Source: Brevundimonas sp. (GTDB taxonomy: Bacteria > Pseudomonadota > Alphaproteobacteria > Caulobacterales > Caulobacteraceae). Taken from it: 64,000 bases of DNA. The first letter of the stretch is position 1. Each line of letters starts with the position of its first letter. Under the pieces are notes generated by a model. That model was not told the origin of the DNA, ran no database searches, and saw nothing but the letters and a program-made list of their open reading frames with translations. A program made the translations under genes and the position numbers. The stretch spans positions 1-64,000 of the forward strand of contig NZ_JAIYCP010000003.1 in NCBI RefSeq assembly GCF_027487935.1. Reading direction: 5' to 3'. This document shows positions 44,005 to 52,141 of the stretch, piece by piece.

Positions 44005-44898
44005 CTAGTCCTCGACCGGGTCCGCGCGCACGCCGCGCATCATCAGATCGACGATCTCGCCACCACGGGCGGACCCCAGACGGTTCTGCTCGATCCCGTA
44101 GAGGGCCGCCAGATAGTCCCGGTCCCAGCTCGTCAGACCGGTAATGGTCGGGTCGATGAAGACGTTCAGGATCGTCTCGAACGACGCCACCTCGGCCTTT
44201 GGATCGACCTGGGCCAGGGCGATCAGGGTGCAGTAGTCCGCCAGCTGCGGGAGGGAGATCGAGTCCACCTTGCTGATGTCGACGACGATGATGGCCTTGA
44301 ACAGGTCGTCGCGGATGTCCGTCCGGATGCGTGAGGCACGGGATACGGCGATCTGCGGGGCATCCCGGCCCGGCAGGCGCGTGGCCAGTTCGCCGCTTTC
44401 GGAATCGACGGGCGCGCTGACATGCCACCACCGCACGGGCGCATCGGATGTCCGGAAATCCTCCAAGGCACTCAGGGTGCGCGTCATGCCGGAGCCGCCG
44501 GGCACAAAGGCCCGCCGGCGCTCCTCGACGATACCGTCGGCAACCGCCTGGCCGTCGGCGGCGGCGATGATCAGGACATTGGCGGCACAACCCGGCTCAC
44601 CGGCTTCCAGCCCCAGCTCACGCGCGACGTCAGACGCCCGGTCGACGATATACTGGGCGACCTCCGCGCGAAGATTGACCACACCGATACAGACCGGACC
44701 GTTCCAGCGTGCCGGCCCGCGGTCGCTGGTCGCCGGGGCTGTCACCTCACCGACAAAGCTCTGGACGACGGACCTCAGCCGACGGCCCTCGACGACGACA
44801 TCGCCCAACTCCGCCACCGGGCCGCTGGCAGGGTCCTGAGCCTGACCGGGGGTCTGCGAAAGCAGTCCAGCCGCCAGCGCCAAGGCAAGAAATGACAT
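44005..44898 (-). CDS. Secreted paralog 2 of a three-gene family of unknown function
   Basis: This is a 297-residue protein with a signal peptide (about 1-22) followed by AELGDVVVEGRRL. It shares with its neighbours RGPARWNGPVCIGVVNL, DRASDVARELGLEAGEPGC, VLIIAAADG, VRWWHVSAPVDSESG, LPQLADYCTLIALAQ and LTSWDRDYLAALY. The Thr/Gln/Pro spacer of paralog 3 is missing. The ATG at 44898 follows GAGGGGG. The gap to the next paralog is about 110 bases, so the genes may be cotranscribed. Confidence 0.85.
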   Translation of the reverse strand: MSFLALALAAGLLSQTPGQAQDPASGPVAELGDVVVEGRRLRSVVQSFVGEVTAPATSDRGPARWNGPVCIGVVNLRAEVAQYIVDRASDVARELGLEAGEPGCAANVLIIAAADGQAVADGIVEERRRAFVPGGSGMTRTLSALEDFRTSDAPVRWWHVSAPVDSESGELATRLPGRDAPQIAVSRASRIRTDIRDDLFKAIIVVDISKVDSISLPQLADYCTLIALAQVDPKAEVASFETILNVFIDPTITGLTSWDRDYLAALYGIEQNRLGSARGGEIVDLMMRGVRADPVED

Positions 44899-45007
44899 AA
44901 TGGACCCCCTCAAACAGCCGTTGCTGGACCTAGATCGACATCATGGCCGGACCGGGGCGCTGATCCCGCGCGGACGAGCGTGTCCGGACAGGGTCCCCGG
45001 CGCGGCC

Positions 45008-45976
45008 TCAGGGATCAAGATCGTCAGACCCGGCCGAGCTACCCCGATAGGCGCTGGCGATGGCGGAGGCGACGGCCTGGACCTGGGCCCGCTGGTTGAT
45101 GCGGTGGGTTTCCGACTGGGGGTCGTAAAGGCCGTCCAGATAGGCCCGGTCCCAGCCGGTCAGGCCGGTGGGCGCTGTGGCCGGGTCATCGAACAGGTTC
45201 AGGATGGTGTCGAAACGACCGGTGTCTGCGTCGGGATTGACCTGGGCCATGGCGACCATGGCGACATAGTCGCCCAGCTGCTGGAGGCTGGCACCGTTCA
45301 GCTCATCCACATCGACGATAATGAACACCCGCTTGAGGACGTCCTCGGTCTGGTCGTTGAGGCGGGACGGAATCTGGACCCGGGTCTGCGGCGCATATTG
45401 CTGGGCAGACGTCCCGCCGGTCTCGGCCCCGGAACCGCTGATGGAGCCGGGCAAGCGGACCACAGCCTCGCCGGTCTCGCTGTCCTCCGGCAAACTGACA
45501 TGCCACCAGCGAACCGGCCGCTCCTCGCGGATGAAGTCGCGCAGTTCCGCCCCGCCGCGATCCATGCCCGCCCCGCCGACGCGGAACAGCCGCGGGCGCA
45601 TGGCCACGAACTCCCGGGTGAAGCCCGGACCGTCACTGGTGGCGATGATCAGGACGCTGGGATGGCAGTCGGGCTCATGGGCACGCAGGCCGAGGCTGCG
45701 GGCGACGTCGGAAACCCGGTCGGCCAGATACTGGGCGGTCTCATTCTCGAGATTGGCGACGCCGACGCACAGGCCATCCTTCCATCGGGCCAGACCGCGG
45801 CGACGCGCGGGCGCGGCGACCTCGTCGACATAGTCTTCCGTAGTGTCTTCCAGCCGCCGGGCGTCGACCACCACGTCTTCAAGACGGACCGGTGCCTGCG
45901 CAACGGGCGGCGTCTGGGCGGCCGGCGCGGACTGGGGCGACGCCAGAAGGGCCGCGGCCAGAAGGGCATACAACAT
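45008..45976 (-). CDS. Secreted paralog 1 of a three-gene family of unknown function
   Basis: This is a 322-residue protein with a short signal peptide (MLYALLAAALLASPQSAPAA) and RLEDVVVDARRLEDTTEDYV, then the family blocks: RGLARWKDGLCVGVANL, DRVSDVARSLGLRAHEPDC, VLIIATSDG, VRWWHVSLPEDSETGEA, SLQQLGDYVAMVAMAQ, TILNLFDDP and LTGWDRAYLDGLY. The last ten residues are acidic. It is the gene nearest tig; about 140 bases separate them. It may be a periplasmic or cell-surface protein; no enzymatic motif is visible. Confidence 0.85.
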   Translation of the reverse strand: MLYALLAAALLASPQSAPAAQTPPVAQAPVRLEDVVVDARRLEDTTEDYVDEVAAPARRRGLARWKDGLCVGVANLENETAQYLADRVSDVARSLGLRAHEPDCHPSVLIIATSDGPGFTREFVAMRPRLFRVGGAGMDRGGAELRDFIREERPVRWWHVSLPEDSETGEAVVRLPGSISGSGAETGGTSAQQYAPQTRVQIPSRLNDQTEDVLKRVFIIVDVDELNGASLQQLGDYVAMVAMAQVNPDADTGRFDTILNLFDDPATAPTGLTGWDRAYLDGLYDPQSETHRINQRAQVQAVASAIASAYRGSSAGSDDLDP

Positions 45977-46115
45977 GGGCGGGTTCCGGGCTGACTGGAC
46001 ACGGAGCCTATCAGTGTTCCGGCCGGCCGGAAACACGCGCACGGCCATACCGGAAACGAAATCCCCGCCGCGACGGGGTCGCGACGGGGCAATTTCGTCA
46101 GGCTGGATGCCGACC

Positions 46116-47459
46116 CTAGAGGTCGTCGTCTTCCTTGAGCAGCTCTTCCTTGGTGATCGGCGTGTCGGTGACCTTGGCCGTATCGAAGATCAGGTCGCAG
46201 ACCTTTTCCTCATATATCGGGGCGCGCATCTGGGCGGCGGCATTGGGATTCTGGCGATAGAAGTCCAACACCTGACGCTCCTGGCCCGGATAGTTGCGGG
46301 CCTCGTTCATGATGGCGTTGTTCAGTTCCTGATCGGTGATCTGGACGTTGTTGGCGCGGCCGATCTCGGCCAGCACCAGACCCAGGCGCACGCGGCGCTC
46401 GGCGATCTTGCGATACTCGTCCTTGAGCTTCTTCTCGGACTTCTTGGCGTCCTCTTCCGGCAGGCGACCGGCGTCCTTGTCGGCCTGGACCTGCTGCCAG
46501 ATGCCGTCGAACTCGGCCTCGACCATCTTGGGCGGCAGGGGGAAGTCGTGCGCCTTGTCCAGGGCGTCGAGCAGGGCGCGCTTCAGCTTGAAGCGGGCCG
46601 CGCCCGTGTACTGCTGGTTCAGGTTGGTGCGCAGAAGCTCTTTGAGCTTGTCCAGCGACTCGATGCCGATGCGCTGGGCGAAGGCCTCGTCGATGACGGC
46701 GGGGGCCTCGGCCTTGATGGCCTTGACCTTGACGTCGAAGGTCACGGCCTTGCCGGCCAGATGGGCGGCCTGGTAGTCCGCCGGGAAGGTCACGTTCAGG
46801 ACCTTTTCCTCGCCGACCTTGGTGCCCTTGAGCTGCTCTTCGAAGCCCGGGATGAAGCGGTTGGAGCCGATCACCAGCTGGGTGTCCTCGGCGGCACCGC
46901 CCTCGAAGGGCTCGCCGTCCAGCTTGCCGAGGAAGTCGATGGTGACTTCGTCACCTTCGGCGGCCTTCACGGTCTTGCCCTTCTTGTCCTCATAGGATTT
47001 GGCCTGGCCGGCCAGTTCGGTGAGGGCCTCGTCCAGATCGGCGTCGGTCGCCTCATAGGTCGGGCGTTCCAGCTTCAGCTTCTTGATGTCGGTCGGGGTG
47101 AAGTCGGGCATGACTTCCAGCGACATTTCGTAGGCGAGGTCTTCCGTGCCGGCGATGACCTTTTCCATGTCGGAGGTCAGCTTCATTTCGGCGGGCGCGG
47201 CCGGACGCACCTTGGCGTCGTCGAGGGCCTTCTGGCTCGAGGTGTTCAGCGCATCATTGACGATCTCGCCCATCAGGTCGCGGCCGAAGGTCTTCTTGAC
47301 GTGCGACATCGGGACCTTGCCGGGACGGAAGCCCTTGAGCTTCATCTGCGGCGCGACTTCCTTGAGCTTGGCGTCCAGCTTCTGGTTCAGCTCGGCGACA
47401 GGAATGGTCACCGCGATCACGCGGCTGAGACCTTCGTTGGACTTTTCGACGACTTGCAT
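46116..47459 (-). CDS. tig: Trigger factor, ribosome-associated chaperone
   Basis: This is a 447-residue trigger factor. It has the ribosome-binding loop GFRPGKVP near residue 44, a FKBP-type PPIase domain (about 155-245) and the C-terminal chaperone arms. It heads the tig-clpP-clpX-lon group. The frame is open 73 codons upstream; the ATG at 47459 (MQVVEKSNEGLSR) is the family start. The leader contains a terminator-like hairpin. Confidence 0.98.
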   Translation of the reverse strand: MQVVEKSNEGLSRVIAVTIPVAELNQKLDAKLKEVAPQMKLKGFRPGKVPMSHVKKTFGRDLMGEIVNDALNTSSQKALDDAKVRPAAPAEMKLTSDMEKVIAGTEDLAYEMSLEVMPDFTPTDIKKLKLERPTYEATDADLDEALTELAGQAKSYEDKKGKTVKAAEGDEVTIDFLGKLDGEPFEGGAAEDTQLVIGSNRFIPGFEEQLKGTKVGEEKVLNVTFPADYQAAHLAGKAVTFDVKVKAIKAEAPAVIDEAFAQRIGIESLDKLKELLRTNLNQQYTGAARFKLKRALLDALDKAHDFPLPPKMVEAEFDGIWQQVQADKDAGRLPEEDAKKSEKKLKDEYRKIAERRVRLGLVLAEIGRANNVQITDQELNNAIMNEARNYPGQERQVLDFYRQNPNAAAQMRAPIYEEKVCDLIFDTAKVTDTPITKEELLKEDDDL

Positions 47460-47520
47460 GGTCGGGATTCTGACGCTCTGGGGCGGCACCCTTGGGGCGG
47501 GCGCAGCGCTGTGTGGGTAA

Positions 47521-47561
47521 AACAAAAAGGGCCGCCCCAAATCCGTTTCCGGGGAGGCGGC
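47521..47561 (-). terminator. Terminator-like hairpin in the tig leader
   Basis: On the minus strand GCCGCCTCCCC (47561-47551) pairs imperfectly with GGGGCGGC (47538-47531), followed by CCTTTTTGTTTT. It starts about ten bases after the predicted transcription start and about 60 bases before the tig ATG. The strand GGGGCGGC can instead pair perfectly with GCCGCCCC at 47487-47480 nearer to tig. Confidence 0.6.
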
Positions 47562-47578
47562 ACCTTTGAAGCCCGCCC

Positions 47579-47606
47579 TTATGTCGAGGACCGCCCGAAA
47601 GGTCAA
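47579..47606 (-). promoter_or_regulatory. Candidate tig promoter
   Basis: On the minus strand TTGACC (47606-47601) and ACATAA (47584-47579) are 16 bases apart, a good sigma-70-type spacing. Transcription would start near 47572. Confidence 0.5.
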
Positions 47607-47665
47607 CGTGAGACGCCGGCAACGGGACGGTTTCGGGAAGGACGCCGGCGCGCTATCTGGAACGC

Positions 47666-48367
47666 ATGAGTCCCTCACCCTCCCCGATCGGTGTCGCCGT
47701 CTTCCCGGTCACGCCCCTGCAGCAGAACTGCACCCTCGTCTGGTGCCGCAAGACCCTGAAGGCCGCGATCATTGATCCGGGGGCGTCGGTGGACAGCCTG
47801 CTGGGGGCTGTCGCCAAGCAGGGGCTGACCCTGGACGCCATCTGGATCACCCATGGCCACCTCGATCATGCGGGGGGCGCGGCGGAGATGCAGGAGAAGA
47901 CCGGGCTGGACATCATCGGTCCGCATCCTGACGACCAGTTCTGGATCGACGGCATCCCGACCCAGGGCAGGATGTACGGCCTGCCCGAGGCGCGCAGCTT
48001 CACGCCGACCCGCTGGCTGGCCGACGGCGACGTTCTGACGCTGGGGGATACGACGTGGGAGGTCCGGCACTGTCCCGGTCACACGCCGGGCCACGTCATC
48101 TTCTTCAACCGTGAGGCCCGCTTCGCCCAGGTCGGGGACGTCCTGTTCCAGGGCTCGATCGGACGCACCGACTTCCCGCGCAGCGACCACGCCAGCCTGC
48201 TGCACGCCATCACCACCAAGCTGTGGCCGCTGGGCGACGACGTGACCTTCGTGCCGGGCCACGGACCGACCTCGACCTTCGGGGCCGAGCGGCGCAGCAA
48301 TCCCTTTGTTTCGGACGCCGCCATGCGCGGGACGCCGATCGCCCGGCCCGCGTCCGGACCTTCCTGA
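47666..48367 (+). CDS. MBL-fold hydrolase, YcbL/glyoxalase II-like
   Basis: This is a 233-residue single-domain metallo-beta-lactamase-fold protein. It has the motif THGHLDHAGG (near residue 62), HTPGHV, GDVLFQGSIGRTDFPR and PGHGPTS, which are the glyoxalase II-like/YcbL residues. Type II glyoxalases hydrolyse S-lactoylglutathione, but YcbL-like members are broader, so substrate is unassigned. It is divergent from tig. Confidence 0.9.
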   Translation: MSPSPSPIGVAVFPVTPLQQNCTLVWCRKTLKAAIIDPGASVDSLLGAVAKQGLTLDAIWITHGHLDHAGGAAEMQEKTGLDIIGPHPDDQFWIDGIPTQGRMYGLPEARSFTPTRWLADGDVLTLGDTTWEVRHCPGHTPGHVIFFNREARFAQVGDVLFQGSIGRTDFPRSDHASLLHAITTKLWPLGDDVTFVPGHGPTSTFGAERRSNPFVSDAAMRGTPIARPASGPS

Positions 48368-48584
48368 CCCGACACCCGGACCAATCATGGGTCCGGCCGG
48401 CGCGGTTGAAGAAATACCCGGAAAGCAGCGGCGCAGGCGCGCTCCGGCCGTGAGGGGCCGAATGCGCGCGGCCCCTCCAAACCCCGCGATTCATTGACGA
48501 TTGCAGAGCCACCGACCCGGAACCGGAAACGATGCCGAGGGTTCATCCCCGGAACCGCCATCGCCGCCATGAAAGGGCCCTCCC

Positions 48585-48809
48585 ATGGCTCAAGGTCCGT
48601 CCCCCCAAGCCTCCGGCGTCTCCAGACGGGGCTTCGCCTCCATGGACCCGGAACGTCAGCGCGAGATCGCCCGCAAGGGTGGTGCCAGCGTCCCGGGCGA
48701 AAAGCGCAGCTTCTCGCAGGATCGCCGTCTGGCGGCCGAGGCCGGCCGCAAGGGCGGTGAAGCCTCGCACGGTGCCCGTCCCCGCGTGACACCCACCGTC
48801 ACCGACTAG
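48585..48809 (+). CDS. KGG-repeat (Con-10/GsiB-like) stress protein
   Basis: This is a 74-residue hydrophilic protein with two KGG-type repeats: FASMDPERQREIARKGGASV and AAEAGRKGGEASHG. Such small proteins are stress- or stationary-phase-induced; function is unclear, possibly hydration-related. The ATG is preceded by GAAAGGG at seven bases. The protein is probably disordered. Confidence 0.9.
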   Translation: MAQGPSPQASGVSRRGFASMDPERQREIARKGGASVPGEKRSFSQDRRLAAEAGRKGGEASHGARPRVTPTVTD

Positions 48810-48865
48810 AGGACCGGTCGGAGGCACTGAAACAGGCGGTCGCCGCCCGGGTCGCCGCTCCCGGA

Positions 48866-51025
48866 TCAGACCTCGAGCAGCACCAGCGCCACCGAGGGGT
48901 CCGGGCTGGCCTCGAATCCGGCCACCCGCCAACCGGACGCCGCGGCCAGTTCGCGGACCGAATCCCCGGTGTATTTCCGCGAGCTCTCGGTATGGATGGT
49001 TTCGCCGCGCAGGAAGGCGATCCGGCGTCCGTCTAGCAGAACCGTCATGTCCCGGGTCGCTTCGAGGTGCATTTCCATCCGGGCCCCGGACGGATTCCAG
49101 GCGGCGCGGTGGGTGAAGGCATCGACGTCGAACCCTGCGCCGAGCTCGCGGTTGGCACGGACGAGCAGATTACGATTGAAGGCGGCGGTAACGCCCGCCG
49201 TATCGTCATAGGCGGCGATCAGCGTTTCCGGGGCCTTGACCAGATCGACCCCCAGAATGAACAGGGCGTCCGGGCCCAGCAGGCCGCGCGCCGCCGCAAG
49301 GAAGGCGATCGCCTCGTCCCGCTCGAGATTGCCGATGGTCGAGCCCGGGAAGAAGCCCACGCGCCGCCCCTGCCCTACGCCGGCAGGCAAGGCGCCCAGA
49401 TGCAGGAAGTCGCCGACCAGCGGGTGAACGGTCAGCGCCGGATAGGTCCCCGCAATCCGGAGGGCCGCAGCGTCAAGGGCATCGGCGCTGATGTCGATCG
49501 GCACATAGACCCCGAGGTCGGGGGCGGCATCGAGGACGATCCGGGTCTTCTCGCTGGCCCCCGAGCCGAACTCGACCAGGACCGCGCCCGGGCCGAACCG
49601 CGCCGCCCATTCCGGTGCCACGCGCCGCAGCAGCGCCGCCTCCTGCCGGGTGGGATAGTATTCGGGCAGACGGGTAATGGCCTCGAACAGGCGGGAGCCT
49701 TCGGCGTCATAGAACCATTTTGGCGATGCCACCTTGGGTGATCGGGTAAGTCCCGCGACCAGATCGCGACGGAAGCCGGCCGTCTCGCCCTGATCGGTGG
49801 ACCGGACCCGCGGCGCCGGCGCATCCTCGGCCAGCCGCAGGCCCGCGAAGGCCCACCGCTGATGCGGATAGAAGAAATTGCGGTAGCTGACCCGGGCATG
49901 TCCGTCGGGCGTGGCGAAGCTGGAGCCGCGCAACACCATCTGGTTGGCCATGAATTTCCCGTTGTATTCGGACGCCGTGCCCTCTGTCGGCCGGAAGCCC
50001 GGATAGGGGGCATAGGCACTGGCCGTCCACTGCCAGACTTCGCCGAAGGCATTGGCAAAGGCCTCGGGACGACAAAGGACCGCATGCTCCCATTCCGCCT
50101 CGCCCGGCAGCCGCTTGCCCGCCCAGCGGGCGAAGGCGTCGGCCTCATAGAAGCTGATGTGGCGGACCGGAGAGGCCGGCTCGACGGGCGTGCGCCCCGA
50201 CAGACCCATCGTCGTCCAGTGACCATCCTCGCATTGCCAGTAGAGGGGGGCCTGCCAGCCCTGGGCCTGGACCGTCGCCCAGCCGTCGGAGAGCCAAAGC
50301 TCGGGACGGCCGTAGCCGTCATCGTCCATGAAGGCGATCCAGTCTGCATTGGTCGTCAGATCATTGGCGAGGGCATAGGGTTCGAGCCAGACCCGATGCG
50401 CCGGCCCCTCATTGTCGAAGGCGAAACCGGTGCCGGCATGGCCGATCTCCACCAGGCCGCCATCGAAGCGGCTGGTCCCGCCCCTCGCCGGCTGCGCCGG
50501 GCAGGCCCGGGGCTCTGTCGCGAAGGCCGCCGGATCCAGCGGGGAGAGCGCCATCAGGTTCAATATGTCCATCAGGAACAGCTCCTGATGCTGCTGGTCG
50601 TGATGCAGGCCGAGGGTGAACAGATAGAGCCGGCGCGCATCGTTCGGCGCCTCGCCCAGCCAGGCCGCCATCCGGCGGTCGATTTCGCGCCGATAGGCGA
50701 GCACCTCGTCGAGTGACGGCCGGGTCATCAGGCCGCGACGGGGCCGGTCTACCCGCGGTCCGAGCGTCTCATAATAGCTGTTGAACAGGGTCTGGAAGCG
50801 CGGATCGACCGGCCGGTAGCCCGGCTCGTCTGCCAGAATCATGGCCTCGAAGAACCAGCTGGTGTGGGCCAGATGCCATTTGCCGGGACTGCAGTCCGCC
50901 ATGGACTGGGCAGCGAGGTCTTCAGGGCTCAATCCTTGCGCAAGGCCCGGCATCGCAGCCCGTACGGCCCGGTAGGCCTTCAGATCTTCAGAGGTACGGT
51001 CGGCGCTGCGAGACGGTGCGTTCAT
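48866..51025 (-). CDS. Fused ergothioneine enzyme EgtB-EgtD
   Basis: This is a single 719-residue protein combining EgtB (1-about 400) and EgtD (about 418-719). The EgtB half has a DinB-like iron site (HLAH near 51-54 and the H-x3-H in HHDQQHQE at 142-146) and an FGE-like sulfatase-modifying domain (RHISFYEADAFARWAGKRLPGEAEWE). The EgtD half has the SAM-binding EFGSGASEKT at 485-494, FYDAEGSRLFEAITRLPEYYPTR and the C-terminal methyltransferase features. It would trimethylate histidine and join it with a thiol donor, the first steps to ergothioneine. The linker is about 17 residues, and no internal start codon lies in it. EgtB and EgtD are separate genes in mycobacteria. Confidence 0.93.
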   Translation of the reverse strand: MNAPSRSADRTSEDLKAYRAVRAAMPGLAQGLSPEDLAAQSMADCSPGKWHLAHTSWFFEAMILADEPGYRPVDPRFQTLFNSYYETLGPRVDRPRRGLMTRPSLDEVLAYRREIDRRMAAWLGEAPNDARRLYLFTLGLHHDQQHQELFLMDILNLMALSPLDPAAFATEPRACPAQPARGGTSRFDGGLVEIGHAGTGFAFDNEGPAHRVWLEPYALANDLTTNADWIAFMDDDGYGRPELWLSDGWATVQAQGWQAPLYWQCEDGHWTTMGLSGRTPVEPASPVRHISFYEADAFARWAGKRLPGEAEWEHAVLCRPEAFANAFGEVWQWTASAYAPYPGFRPTEGTASEYNGKFMANQMVLRGSSFATPDGHARVSYRNFFYPHQRWAFAGLRLAEDAPAPRVRSTDQGETAGFRRDLVAGLTRSPKVASPKWFYDAEGSRLFEAITRLPEYYPTRQEAALLRRVAPEWAARFGPGAVLVEFGSGASEKTRIVLDAAPDLGVYVPIDISADALDAAALRIAGTYPALTVHPLVGDFLHLGALPAGVGQGRRVGFFPGSTIGNLERDEAIAFLAAARGLLGPDALFILGVDLVKAPETLIAAYDDTAGVTAAFNRNLLVRANRELGAGFDVDAFTHRAAWNPSGARMEMHLEATRDMTVLLDGRRIAFLRGETIHTESSRKYTGDSVRELAAASGWRVAGFEASPDPSVALVLLEV

Positions 51026-51124
51026 TTCAGTCCCTCAGGCGCCCGATCCATCGCCAGGAGGCGAGAAGGGTCATGCTTTGGTCTCTCCACGCAAGCCGTG
51101 GCGACCGCTCAATGACCGTCGCGC

Positions 51125-52138
51125 TCAAAGCGTTGCGATCGCCTGCAGCAGTTCATCCACGGCCTCGACCCGCGTCGCCCAGGAGCAGACGAACCGGACC
51201 GAGCCGTCGTCGAAGCGATAGCAGGCCCAGCCGGCCTCGTTGAGACGTTGATGCGCCTCGGGCGGCATTCGCACGAACACCGCATTGGCCTCGACCGGAT
51301 GGGCCAGCACAAACGGCGAGCCGCCGGCGATACCGGCGGCAAGCCGCTGCGCCATCAGATTGGCGTGGGCGGCCCCGGCCTCCCAGTCACCGCTCTCCAG
51401 AAGGCCCAGGATCGGAGCGGAGAGGAAACGGGTCTTGGACGCGGTCTGACCCGCCTGTTTCAGCCGGTTGTCGATGCGGCGCGCCAGCGATTTGTCGAAC
51501 ATGACGATGGCTTCGGCGCAATTGGCCCCGGCCTTGGCCCCGCCGAACACCAGCACATCGACGCCCAGCCGCGCGATCTGCGTCAGGTCGAAGCCCGCCG
51601 CCGCGGCATTGGCCAGCCGCGCCCCGTCCATATGGACGCCATGGCCGCGCAGTTTCACCGGCTCGATCAGGTGGCGCAGCTCTTCCTCGGTATAGACGGT
51701 GCCGTATTCGGTGGACTGGGTCAGGCTGAGAGCCGCCGGCGGTTGCCGGTGACCGACCTCGGGCTCCGCGAGGACGGCATGAAGCCCGGCAGGCTCGATC
51801 TTCCCGGAAAGGCCGGGCAGACCCAGCAGGCCGACCCCTGAGCCGAAAAAGCCGGGAGCGCCCGTCTCGTCGGTGCAGACATGGGCGGCATGGTGCGCCA
51901 GCACCGCCTCATGCGGCCAGGCCAGCATCGACAGGGCAATGGCGTTGGCGGCGGTACCCGAGAAGACGAACCGGACCTCGGCGTCGGCGTCCAGACGGGC
52001 GCGGATCAGGTCCGCGGCGCGGGCGGTGACGTCATCGGCCCCATAGGCCCTTGCATGGCCCGCATTGGCCGAGATCAGGGCCTCGAGCGCGGCCGGTGCC
52101 ATGCCGGCGGTGTTGTCCGAGCCGAAGTCGTAACGCAT
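51125..52138 (-). CDS. Low-specificity threonine aldolase family protein
   Basis: This is a 337-residue PLP fold-type I enzyme of the beta-eliminating lyase/threonine aldolase family. It has the N-terminal FGSDNTAGMAPAALEAL, VCTDETGAP, the HMDGARLANAAAA strand and the PLP lysine context VFGGAKAGANCAEA. It likely cleaves L-threonine/allo-threonine to glycine and acetaldehyde. It starts three bases after the MscS-gene stop, so it is cotranscribed with it. Confidence 0.92.
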   Translation of the reverse strand: MRYDFGSDNTAGMAPAALEALISANAGHARAYGADDVTARAADLIRARLDADAEVRFVFSGTAANAIALSMLAWPHEAVLAHHAAHVCTDETGAPGFFGSGVGLLGLPGLSGKIEPAGLHAVLAEPEVGHRQPPAALSLTQSTEYGTVYTEEELRHLIEPVKLRGHGVHMDGARLANAAAAGFDLTQIARLGVDVLVFGGAKAGANCAEAIVMFDKSLARRIDNRLKQAGQTASKTRFLSAPILGLLESGDWEAGAAHANLMAQRLAAGIAGGSPFVLAHPVEANAVFVRMPPEAHQRLNEAGWACYRFDDGSVRFVCSWATRVEAVDELLQAIATL

Positions 52139-52141
52139 GGA

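Noticed and set aside
48866..51025. Programmed frameshift or pseudogene in the EgtB-EgtD gene
   Set aside because: The frame is continuous and both halves contain all expected motifs.
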